A DNA stretch of 64,000 nt from an uncultured Emticicia sp. GTDB taxonomy: Bacteria; Bacteroidota; Bacteroidia; Cytophagales; Spirosomataceae. This document shows, piece by piece, positions 44,486-52,421 of the stretch (position 1 is its first letter; the number at the start of each line of letters is the position of its first letter). The translations under genes and the position numbers were made by a program. The stretch covers positions 62,001 through 126,000 of the forward strand of contig NZ_CALCZQ010000051.1 in the NCBI RefSeq assembly GCF_937903345.1, written 5' to 3'. The notes under the pieces were generated by a model. It was not told the DNA's origin, made no database searches, and worked only from the letters and a program-made list of their open reading frames with translations.

Positions 44486-45827
44486 TTGATATTATTTTAT
44501 CTAATTGGTCTGAGAAATACGCATCGGTATATTTTTGTTTCATTTTTTTAGCCATATCTACAATTGCCTCCTTGTAAGATTTGTCTGATAACAAAGTGTA
44601 AATTTGCTCTTCAATTTTCAAAATAGAATCAGTGATATTTGCCTTTATTCCAACCTTATGGTAAACAGCTCTAGCTGCAGCCCCATTTTGGTCCCACTTT
44701 TTATTTAGGGGGAAAATCAACATCGGTGTTTCTGTGTAAATTCCTTCAAAGATTGAATTAAGCCCTCCATGCGTCAGGAAAAGGTCAGCTCTTTTCAAGA
44801 TAAAAATTTGGGGGGCAAAGTTAAGTACTAAAGCATTCTCCGTAAAATTTTGACCATACACTTCTTTTGATAGGTCATCACCTGAACTTATGATAAAATA
44901 ATATTTTGGGTTTTTTGTTGCTATTTGAAAGCATTTGTTGATAAAATCTGTTTTTAAAGTTGTTTGCCCTAAATGTATATCTGTAAGGGTTCCAAGACTA
45001 CAATAGATGATTCGATTTGATGGTTCGGAGTTTCCTTTTTCGATAAAGTTTTTTAGATTATCCGTGATTATTTCTTTGCGTTCGAATTCTACACACGGAC
45101 CTAGTTGTTGCTGCCATGAAAGTGGAGCACTATTAGGAAAATCAAATTCGGGAGGATAGAGTAATAATTCGGGAACGCCAATAAATGAAGGGGCAAATAT
45201 TTTTTTGTGATTGAATGAAACACTTGTTTTAACTTGTTCAGCATTTAGTATTTTTTTTGATAAACGCTCTAAGGATTGCCCCGCAAATATACCGCTTCTG
45301 TAGATTCGCTTGAGCTTATTTCTTAAGAGTGTAAATCTCCAAAGATATTTTGTAAATTTATTGGGGAAGCCATAAAAGTTCCCAGGTGGAATCTTTTCAT
45401 TACTGTACATTCCCATTTTCGACTGCAATATATAAATCTTAAAATTTGCTGATAATGAACTAAGTATAACATAATCAAAATAGCAAAATTCATCTAAAAA
45501 AATTACGCTTGGTTGCAGTTTGTCAATGAGGTCTTTTAGTTCATTCTTTCTTGTTAGATAATCATTGAATAATTTATTTTTTTGTACGATAGCTAACCAG
45601 TCTTTGATGCCTGTCTGGGTAAAATGTTTGAAAGAAAGTTCATGAATTGGCAGCGTATGTAGGAGAAAAAGTTTAAAGTTATTTTTCAGCGTAAATCGTA
45701 TAAGCTGAACACTTCCAGCATAGTATACATCAAAACCTTTGTTTTGTAGCGTACGAGCAATCTTAAGGGTAATGTTCGCATGACCGTGAAGCATAGGTAT
45801 TATGAAGACTACATTATTCTTTCCCAT
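44463..45827 (-). CDS. GT1 (MGT/UGT-like) glycosyltransferase of the lasso cluster
   Basis: 454 residues with a GT-B fold. The N-terminal acceptor domain starts V-F-I-I-P-M-L-H-G-H-A-N. The C-terminal donor domain contains I-I-Y-C-S-L-G-T and the nucleotide-sugar signature L-T-H-G-G-L-N-S-I-F-E-G followed by P-L-N-K-K-W-D-Q-N-G (about 350-390). Such enzymes glycosylate small molecules and peptides from NDP-sugars in the cytoplasm. It overlaps the cyclase by 14 bases and the sulfotransferase by 23, so it is bound into the lasso operon. A role in glycosylating the peptide, with later sulfation of the sugar, is possible. Confidence 0.88.
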   Translation of the reverse strand: MGKNNVVFIIPMLHGHANITLKIARTLQNKGFDVYYAGSVQLIRFTLKNNFKLFLLHTLPIHELSFKHFTQTGIKDWLAIVQKNKLFNDYLTRKNELKDLIDKLQPSVIFLDEFCYFDYVILSSLSANFKIYILQSKMGMYSNEKIPPGNFYGFPNKFTKYLWRFTLLRNKLKRIYRSGIFAGQSLERLSKKILNAEQVKTSVSFNHKKIFAPSFIGVPELLLYPPEFDFPNSAPLSWQQQLGPCVEFERKEIITDNLKNFIEKGNSEPSNRIIYCSLGTLTDIHLGQTTLKTDFINKCFQIATKNPKYYFIISSGDDLSKEVYGQNFTENALVLNFAPQIFILKRADLFLTHGGLNSIFEGIYTETPMLIFPLNKKWDQNGAAARAVYHKVGIKANITDSILKIEEQIYTLLSDKSYKEAIVDMAKKMKQKYTDAYFSDQLDKIISNENGCEK

Positions 45828-47661
45828 GTGTAATATTAATATTGATGAGAAAATCTATTTTACACTTAGCTATTTCGCGTGTTTTTACGGGGTTTATCCA
45901 ATTTACCTTACCTTTTGCATGAAAAAGCTCTAAAGAGTCAAGCACTTGATAGTTTTGTAGATCATTTTTTTGTTTTTCCCTCCAGTAATCGGCGAAGGCC
46001 AAAGTATAAGCACCATTAACTTTAGGTTGCAGTCTGATAATATCTGGGAGTATATTTTTACACATTTCCCTAAAAACAACCCTATCATGTTTTTTTGGGC
46101 GAAACATTTCGGTTGGCAAACTATAAACAAATTGAATTAAGCGAATATCGGCCAATGGGTAAACTGGCTCGATACCATACAGAGAGGCGTACAGAAATTC
46201 GGATTCCATTCTTAGCGTCGGGTGTACTCCACAGATGTAATTTCTTAAATAATCTTTAAAAGTTGGGGCATTCTCCAGTATATTTTGATGATTTATTAAT
46301 TTATCATATACCGAGTTTGGCTTTAGCAAATTCCGCTCTTGATCGACAGATTGCTTAGGTTTTAGCTTATATTTGGTTAAATAGTACGAGATAACTTTCT
46401 TTAAATTAGGTAAAGGCGATGAGGAGATAAACTTTATAATTTCCACTATTTTCGTGTGGTGTAAATAATCGAAATAATACGACTGGCCATAAGTTGACAC
46501 ACATTCGTCCCCAGGAAAACCACTCATCATCAAACCAACCTGATTTTTTGAGGCATTCATGAAAAGTGTATCTTGCCAAATGCAATCAGAATTGCCATAT
46601 CCCCCCATTACTTTATTACACTGCTGCCATTCATCAAAAGCATCAAGATAATGGAAATCTTCTATCAAATGATGGTTTTCTGGATTTAGATTTGCATGAT
46701 TTAAAACGATTTGTTGAGCCGATTTTTCATCAATTTTCGTTTTTGAATAAGGTAAAGTTTTTTCAGATAAAACAAATGAGTAGGTATGTATGCTGTTTTT
46801 ATCAAAGTTTCTAGCTAATAATACCGCAATGGCGGAAGAATCCATGCCACCACTTAGCTGACAACCTATGTTTTTGTGTGTATGTGTTCTACACATCACC
46901 GCTTCCAAAAAAAGCTGCTCTAACTTATCATAAATATCTTTTTCTGAAGCGTATTTTGATAAATCAATGGCTTCTAAAGCCCAATATCTGACTTCTTGGA
47001 CATTATGAGTAGTTGATTTGTTAAAAATAATATAGTGTGCTGGTTTTAACCTAAGCACATCTTCGAAAAAAGTTTCTTCAACTTTTGATGGTGATACATC
47101 TTTTAGCTCTCCCGCAATGTAGCGTAAATTTAGTTTTAATGGCTCATTAACAACCTTTTTAATGAGGGAAATGCTCGTGGCAAATACCAATGAATCATCA
47201 CTCATTTTGTGGTAAAACAAAGGTCTGACCCCTAAATGGTCTTTGGCCATAAATAATTTTTCAGTGGTTTTGCACCAAACAACAAATGAAAAATCTCCAA
47301 TCAAAAAATCAACGCATTTTTCATTGAATATTTCAAATAAGAAAAGTAGTAAAAAATGGTCGCTGTGGGTTTCTTCAATTATTTTTCCACGTTTTGCCTC
47401 AATTATTGAGATTATCTCTTCTCTATTATCTAATCTACAACTCGCTACCAGCACGTGTTGCCCTGATTCGCAGATAGTTATATTATTTGAAGCGTTAGGC
47501 GTATGATGGTTAAACCAATTGACCAACAATAGTTGATTGGTTTGATAGGTAGCAACACTATCGGAGCTAAACAATGAAGCCCCATACTTTAATGCTTTGT
47601 CTTTTAAACCTGATACCTCAATATTTTCTGAAAGGGATAAAATTCCAAGGTAGTGACTCAT
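45814..47661 (-). CDS. Lasso peptide cyclase (asparagine synthetase B-like, C protein)
   Basis: 615 residues. The N-terminal part (1-215) is a glutaminase-like Ntn domain without the catalytic Cys2 (the protein starts M-S-H), so it cannot use glutamine as asparagine synthetases do. This loss is typical of lasso cyclases. The synthetase domain has the ATP-pyrophosphatase loop Q-L-S270-G-G-M-D-S-S276. It should adenylate the side chain of the ring Glu and join it to the N-terminal amine, closing the lasso ring. It overlaps the YkgJ-type gene by four bases and the glycosyltransferase by 14. Confidence 0.88.
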   Translation of the reverse strand: MSHYLGILSLSENIEVSGLKDKALKYGASLFSSDSVATYQTNQLLLVNWFNHHTPNASNNITICESGQHVLVASCRLDNREEIISIIEAKRGKIIEETHSDHFLLLFLFEIFNEKCVDFLIGDFSFVVWCKTTEKLFMAKDHLGVRPLFYHKMSDDSLVFATSISLIKKVVNEPLKLNLRYIAGELKDVSPSKVEETFFEDVLRLKPAHYIIFNKSTTHNVQEVRYWALEAIDLSKYASEKDIYDKLEQLFLEAVMCRTHTHKNIGCQLSGGMDSSAIAVLLARNFDKNSIHTYSFVLSEKTLPYSKTKIDEKSAQQIVLNHANLNPENHHLIEDFHYLDAFDEWQQCNKVMGGYGNSDCIWQDTLFMNASKNQVGLMMSGFPGDECVSTYGQSYYFDYLHHTKIVEIIKFISSSPLPNLKKVISYYLTKYKLKPKQSVDQERNLLKPNSVYDKLINHQNILENAPTFKDYLRNYICGVHPTLRMESEFLYASLYGIEPVYPLADIRLIQFVYSLPTEMFRPKKHDRVVFREMCKNILPDIIRLQPKVNGAYTLAFADYWREKQKNDLQNYQVLDSLELFHAKGKVNWINPVKTREIAKCKIDFLININITHGKE

Positions 47662-48158
47662 GATTTTTTCTGTGTAAGCTTGTTGAGCAAAACTCGAAGG
47701 CTCACAATTTTAAGGAATAATTGTTTGTGTTGGAGAATTTCAGCACTTGGTTTTGGTGTAATTGCTGTAAAGAGTTGTCGTAATGTATGGTTCTTATAAT
47801 CAGTGATGAAACTTGCAATTTCCATTACTTGCCTTCGAGTTTCCAAGGCCAACAGGATTTGGTTTTCGGCATCATTAAAAGTAATTTCATTGGTGCGTAC
47901 CTTTTGTAATGGTTCACAAATAAATTTTGAACAACAATTGGGTCTGGGTTTATCGTAAATGGTACAAGTTTTATTGAATAATTGACAAGGTTGTTCAAAA
48001 TAAATTTTACTATCTGAAGTTGAAAATGTGGTCAAACCCAAAGATTTTACCAATAACTCATCCTCGCGATTTTTAACATTAGCTTTTGTAAATAAAGTGC
48101 CATCGCAACACATTCCACATTGCATACATATTTTAGAAAAATTCAAATCAATTTCCAT
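47658..48158 (-). CDS. YkgJ-family cysteine-cluster protein
   Basis: 166 residues, first gene of the minus-strand lasso operon. Cys-rich: C11-x-x-C14-G-x-C17-C18 near the N-terminus, then a P-C-Q-L-F-N-K-T-C and N-C-C-S-K-F-I-C cluster around 55-90, the pattern of zinc or iron-sulfur binding YkgJ proteins. The second half is helical with no known domain. The role in RiPP clusters is not established; it may help metal-dependent modification or be a redox partner. The 120 bases to the divergent kinase gene must hold two promoters. Confidence 0.85.
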   Translation of the reverse strand: MEIDLNFSKICMQCGMCCDGTLFTKANVKNREDELLVKSLGLTTFSTSDSKIYFEQPCQLFNKTCTIYDKPRPNCCSKFICEPLQKVRTNEITFNDAENQILLALETRRQVMEIASFITDYKNHTLRQLFTAITPKPSAEILQHKQLFLKIVSLRVLLNKLTQKKS

Positions 48159-48278
48159 AGATTCACTAGCATTACAAATAAATTTAAATAAAGTATATTA
48201 TTAACTCTCAAAAATATTATAATTTTAGGATTTAATGACAATGATAAGAAATTAATATTAAGATAAAAAAATAACTAC

Positions 48279-49241
48279 TTGGAACTTTACAGATATCACG
48301 CTTTCGGATTACCGATTACCTCAGAAATTGAGTTACCCGCCTTAATGCCACTTGATAATGTTAATCAAAAGGTTGATCCAATATATGTAAAACAAGGTAA
48401 TACGCCTAAAGGCCTCAAAAATGAAAATGTAGAAGTAAGAAACATTTTTTTGCTCAACGAACAAGAGCTTTTATTTGAAATAAAGGGCATAGCACGATAT
48501 TATGTTTCAGATGGTACTCAAGTTATCATTGAACCTATGAGCGATAAATGGTCAGAAATATTATTGTATTTTTACTGCAATTGTATAGCGGCTGTTTTGT
48601 ACCAGAGAGGTTTTATTCCAATTCATGCGTCTGGTGTTTTTGTTGACGATAATAGTGTACTATTAATTTCGGCTCCCTCGGGTTTTGGTAAATCTACAAC
48701 CGCAATAAAACTTGCAGAATTAGGCTATAATTTATTTAGTGATGATACAGTCATTATAAATATTGGAAGTACAGCATGCCAAGCAACGGCTTCATACCCC
48801 ATGATACGGCAGTGGCAAGATACAATTGATAACCAAACACTCTTAAATGAAGTCGAGAAGAAAGAACTCTGGGACGAGATTGAGCTAAATAAGTTTGGTT
48901 TTCATTTTCATGAAACCTTTGAGGTAAAGGCAGTAAAACTCTCAGGTATTGTATTTTTATCAAAAGAAGGTACAGAGATAGGTATCCAAGCATTAACGCC
49001 AATAGCCGCACTCCAGCAATTAGGAACAAATGTGTATCGAAAAGGATGGGTAACTGCCATGAAAAAGCAAATTTTGCTGTATAATCACCTTACTGAGATT
49101 AGTAGCAAGATACCGATGTGGATGGCAAGTCGTCCTGAAAATGTAAATACCTATGACACTTTCAGTCGAGAAATTGAAAAACAAATTATCTTAAAAATAC
49201 AAACAAAAACAGAATCTATAGATTTAACCACTATTATATGA
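48279..49241 (+). CDS. HPr-kinase-like peptide kinase (lasso cluster)
   Basis: 320 residues. The start is TTG at 48279: the family begins L/M-x-L-Y-x-Y-x-A-F-G-L, which fits only this codon. The C-terminal half is an HPr kinase/phosphorylase P-loop domain: P-I-H-A-S-G-V, Walker A S-A-P-S-G-F-G-K138-S-T, and a D155-D156 metal/general-base pair. In paeninodin-type clusters this kinase phosphorylates the C-terminal Ser of the precursor, which exists here (S45). It is the first gene of the plus-strand operon, with a four-base overlap to the next gene. Confidence 0.87.
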   Translation: MELYRYHAFGLPITSEIELPALMPLDNVNQKVDPIYVKQGNTPKGLKNENVEVRNIFLLNEQELLFEIKGIARYYVSDGTQVIIEPMSDKWSEILLYFYCNCIAAVLYQRGFIPIHASGVFVDDNSVLLISAPSGFGKSTTAIKLAELGYNLFSDDTVIINIGSTACQATASYPMIRQWQDTIDNQTLLNEVEKKELWDEIELNKFGFHFHETFEVKAVKLSGIVFLSKEGTEIGIQALTPIAALQQLGTNVYRKGWVTAMKKQILLYNHLTEISSKIPMWMASRPENVNTYDTFSREIEKQIILKIQTKTESIDLTTII

Positions 49242-49498
49242 CCTACAAGTTAAATACACAAAAAATACTCTTTACTCAATTAGGGGATGAAGGCGTTTTA
49301 TACGATACCCAAACAAATGAGTATATTTCGCTCAATGAAACACTTTTCAAAATCCTAAAAGGTGTTGAAGATAGCTTAACAATCGAGCAAATAGTGAAAA
49401 ACCTTTGTGATGAATATCGTATTTCGGAAGAGAATTGTAAGCAAGAGGTGATGAACGCACTTTCAAAATTAGTGGAAAAAGAGTACATTATTGAATGA
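49238..49498 (+). CDS. PqqD-like leader-binding protein (lasso B1, RRE)
   Basis: 86 residues, one RiPP recognition element: a beta strand start (F-T-Q-L-G-D-E-G-V-L-Y-D), N-E-Y-I-S-L-N-E-T, then three helices with L-T-I-E-Q-I-V. It should hold the leader of the precursor (W-x-x-P-x-M-x-x-L motif) and hand it to the protease and cyclase. The ATGA overlaps on both sides (four bases each) show tight coupling with the kinase and the peptidase, the usual split B1-B2 lasso order. Confidence 0.92.
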   Translation: MTYKLNTQKILFTQLGDEGVLYDTQTNEYISLNETLFKILKGVEDSLTIEQIVKNLCDEYRISEENCKQEVMNALSKLVEKEYIIE

Positions 49499-49926
49499 AA
49501 GTAGGGTTAAAAATAAAACGCTTTATCAGGCTCAGTATTCGTCAAAAAGTTTTATTGCTTACGGTACTTCTTATCTCGTTGTATAGTTATTTTTTGTTCC
49601 GTTTTTTTAAGCATTCAGCTAAATTTGGATATGCAGATAAAGAATTTATAAGCCATAAAACCATTGATATGGTTTTGGTGAAAGACATTAGTTTTACTAT
49701 CAGCGTTGTGAAAAACTATACTCCGTGGGAAAATGTTTGTCGGCATCAGGCTTATCAGGCGATGTTACTATGCAGACTTTATCAGATTCCTTATCAGATT
49801 TTTGTCGGATTTAAAAAAAGTGATGAAGGCAAAATCGAAGGTCATGCATGGATGATTGTACAAGGCGAAATTATTACGGGTTTTTGTAAAGTAGAAGAAT
49901 TCACGATTCAAGCAATTTATAGTTAA
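49495..49926 (+). CDS. Lasso leader peptidase (B2, transglutaminase-like)
   Basis: 143 residues of the Transglut_core3 type. The catalytic Cys is C82 in W-E-N-V-C-R-H-Q-A, the histidine H117 in E-G-H-A-W, and the third residue is probably E125 or Q123 (V-Q-G-E), which differs from the Asp common in this family. An N-terminal membrane-like stretch (about 18-37) is unusual and could tether it to the membrane. It should cut the leader from the precursor before ring closure. It is the third gene of the plus-strand operon. Confidence 0.9.
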   Translation: MKVGLKIKRFIRLSIRQKVLLLTVLLISLYSYFLFRFFKHSAKFGYADKEFISHKTIDMVLVKDISFTISVVKNYTPWENVCRHQAYQAMLLCRLYQIPYQIFVGFKKSDEGKIEGHAWMIVQGEIITGFCKVEEFTIQAIYS

Positions 49927-49930
49927 ACTA

Positions 49931-51115
49931 ATGATTTCAAAAGAACTTCAGCTCCTAATTGAGTCAATTAAAATTGTTTTATTAGATGCATCTCCAAATG
50001 TATTCAAAAACTTAGCGAACGACCCAGAGCTGAATTGGCAAAGAGTAGATAAATTACTAAAGTATCATAGTATCAGACCTATATTTTACCAAGCGTGTAG
50101 AAACATAAACTTACAAAATGATTTAGTTGAAAGAGTCGGTGTTTTTACCAAAAAACAGGCAATTAAAAATTTAAACGAAATAATAGAATCTTCAAGAGTT
50201 TTGACCGTACTTAAAAACGCTGAAATACCTGCATTGCCGTATAAAGGTTTGCTTTTTTTAGAAAAAATATATGGCAATAAACCTCTCAGGGAAATTGGAG
50301 ATTTAGACATTTTGGTAAGTCCTGAGGATTCAGTGAAAGCATTAGAATTGCTTATTGAAGACGGTTATAAACTCGGTGTTGAAGCTAATGTTTCTAAAGA
50401 GCTACTAATAGAAATTATAAAAACTACTCCCAATCCTGAAGTGGGTCTTGATAAAAAAACATCAATTGGAATGAATGTTCATATTGATTTCCATTGGGGT
50501 ATTAATGAATTTTCTCAATATAGAATTGATTTACCTCTTATTTTTAGCACAGCCGAGCTGGCTAATTTCCAAAATCAGAAGGTACTGTTACCCAATACTT
50601 CCTCCATTTTCAAAATGCTAATTAATCATCACGGAGGGCGGGAATGCTGGGTTAGGTTAAAACACTTAGCTGATTTGATAGCTTTTAAAAAAACTTATCC
50701 TGAAATTAGTTTCGATGATTTAATAAATTGGAGTTCAGAGATGGATATGAAGAAGATTTGTGTGGCGGCAGAATCTTTATTAGAAGGTATTTTCTTTGCT
50801 GACGACCTCACGCTTGATAAACCAGAAGAATCTATTTCTCTAAAAAGAATTCTTGGTATGTGGGAATATGCTACTCATTGGGACAGGATTATGCCTAAAA
50901 TATTTTTGTTACGGATTTATCGTAAACTTCAAGATAGAGAAACAAGTTGGAGTACTTTAATTTATGATCAAATAAAATTTTATTCCGTAGCCAATTTAAC
51001 TGAAAATAAAAGACTTTTTGTATTACACGAAAAATATGTTTTTCTCAATGCTTTTTCAAAACTACTATCCTACATAGCCAGAGTGTACTTCAAACCACTA
51101 AAATTATCAAAATGA
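49931..51115 (+). CDS. Nucleotidyltransferase family protein (NTP_transf_5) of the lasso cluster
   Basis: 394 residues. The metal-binding motif is G123-D124-L-D126-I-L-V, preceded by P-Y-K105-G106, as in the NTP_transf_5 family that often sits beside HPr-kinase-like genes in lasso clusters. In one characterised lasso system such a protein adds a sugar to the phosphorylated C-terminus; the same role here is an inference. The helical C-terminal half has no named domain. It starts five bases after the B2 stop and overlaps the methyltransferase by four bases. Confidence 0.82.
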   Translation: MISKELQLLIESIKIVLLDASPNVFKNLANDPELNWQRVDKLLKYHSIRPIFYQACRNINLQNDLVERVGVFTKKQAIKNLNEIIESSRVLTVLKNAEIPALPYKGLLFLEKIYGNKPLREIGDLDILVSPEDSVKALELLIEDGYKLGVEANVSKELLIEIIKTTPNPEVGLDKKTSIGMNVHIDFHWGINEFSQYRIDLPLIFSTAELANFQNQKVLLPNTSSIFKMLINHHGGRECWVRLKHLADLIAFKKTYPEISFDDLINWSSEMDMKKICVAAESLLEGIFFADDLTLDKPEESISLKRILGMWEYATHWDRIMPKIFLLRIYRKLQDRETSWSTLIYDQIKFYSVANLTENKRLFVLHEKYVFLNAFSKLLSYIARVYFKPLKLSK

Positions 51116-51855
51116 ATTTAATAAATACTTTGAAGCAGAAACGCTGGGAAGCAGGCAAGTTTCAAGTGTTTTACAGAATATTATGGTCATTTCATAATCT
51201 TTATCGCTTTTTTGCTATTCCATCCTATCGTTCTAGAATATTAAACTCGATAAGGTTTAAGAAGTATTACCACCAATTTTCAAACTTTACCCAAATAGAT
51301 CGTTATCCTGATTTATTTCAGATGGCAAAGCAAAATTTTAGTGATATTGAACATCCCAAAATCCTATCCTTTGGCTGTTCAACAGGAGAAGAAGTAGCCA
51401 CTCTTTCAACATATATCCCTCATGCAAGTATCGTTGGAATCGATATAAACACTTGGTGTTTGAAGGAGGCTAATCGTAAATATGCTTCCGAAAATCGAAG
51501 ATTCTTTCACAGTCTTTCTTCAGAATTTTCATCTTTACATGATTTTGATGCGATATTCTGTTTAGCAGTTTTTCAGCATCCTGAGAATAGACACAACAAA
51601 AATCGCAGAGAATCAGCTTATTCATTTGAGCATTTTGAAAATCAGCTCAAAGAACTGGATAAAAAATTAAAGTCCAAGGGCCTACTTTTCATTGACCACA
51701 GTGACTTTAATTTCTTTGAGACTAATTTAATGCCCAATTATCAAATAGCACCATTTGATAGAAATCAAAAAAGTAGGCAACGCCCTATTTTTAATAAGAA
51801 GAATCAAAAACTTTCGGAATATCAAAATCTATTTAGGGTTTATCAGAAAAACTAA
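51112..51855 (+). CDS. Class I SAM-dependent methyltransferase (lasso cluster)
   Basis: 247 residues. Motif I is I84-L-S-F-G-C-S-T-G-E-E, followed by a second strand ending G-I-D-I-N and a later F-C-L-A-V-F. An N-terminal helical extension of about 75 residues precedes the SAM domain. It should transfer a methyl group in the cytoplasm, possibly to the peptide or its sugar; the acceptor cannot be read. It is the last gene of the plus-strand operon, and its end overlaps the converging adenylylsulfate kinase gene by 23 bases. Confidence 0.82.
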   Translation: MNLINTLKQKRWEAGKFQVFYRILWSFHNLYRFFAIPSYRSRILNSIRFKKYYHQFSNFTQIDRYPDLFQMAKQNFSDIEHPKILSFGCSTGEEVATLSTYIPHASIVGIDINTWCLKEANRKYASENRRFFHSLSSEFSSLHDFDAIFCLAVFQHPENRHNKNRRESAYSFEHFENQLKELDKKLKSKGLLFIDHSDFNFFETNLMPNYQIAPFDRNQKSRQRPIFNKKNQKLSEYQNLFRVYQKN

Positions 51856-52351
51856 ACATCAGAATTTCTTTCACGCATTCCTCAATGGTTCTATCAACTG
51901 TTTTCACAATTAGATTTGAAGATTGTGGTATTTCAAAAGGGGCGTCAATTCCTGTGAAATTAGTAATTTGTCTTTGAGATACCTTTGCGTAAAGTCCCTT
52001 TGGGTCTCTTTGTTCGCAAAGTGCAATGGGTGTATCAATAAAAATTTCTATGTAGTCTTCACCCAATATTTTCCTATTATTTTGCCGCATTACCTCAAAG
52101 GGTGTAATGAGGGCAACCACAACCCAATACCCTTCTTCAATAAAAAGCTTGGCAATTTCTGCTGTTCTTCTTGCATTTTCAAAGCGGTCTTCACTCGAAA
52201 AACCAAGATTATTATTAATCCCTTTTCGTAGAATATCTCCATCCAAAATTTTTACTTTATGAGTTGATAATTTATCTACTAAAGCATTGGCTAAAGTTGT
52301 TTTTCCTGCTCCTGAGAGTCCGAATAACCAAAGACACTTATTTTTCGTCAT
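51833..52351 (-). CDS. cysC: Adenylylsulfate (APS) kinase
   Basis: 172 residues from the ATG at 52351; the frame is open four codons further to a TTG. Walker A is G11-L-S-G-A-G-K-T18. D-G-D, F-S-S-E-D-R, N-A-R-R-T-A-E-I-A and D-P-K-G-L-Y-A-K are all standard CysC marks. It phosphorylates APS to PAPS, the sulfate donor of the two sulfotransferases 8 kb away. No ATP sulfurylase genes (cysD/cysN) are nearby, so APS must come from elsewhere in the genome. Its presence here argues that sulfation is the main point of this cluster. Confidence 0.95.
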   Translation of the reverse strand: MTKNKCLWLFGLSGAGKTTLANALVDKLSTHKVKILDGDILRKGINNNLGFSSEDRFENARRTAEIAKLFIEEGYWVVVALITPFEVMRQNNRKILGEDYIEIFIDTPIALCEQRDPKGLYAKVSQRQITNFTGIDAPFEIPQSSNLIVKTVDRTIEECVKEILMFSFSDKP

Positions 52352-52421
52352 TAAATTAACCAAATTTTACTTGAATAAATATTTTTTTGTACATATACAC
52401 AAAAGCTTACAACTCATTTTT

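Noticed and set aside
45814..47661. True asparagine synthetase B
   Set aside because: The N-terminal catalytic Cys2 is missing and the gene is in a RiPP operon with B1 and B2 genes.
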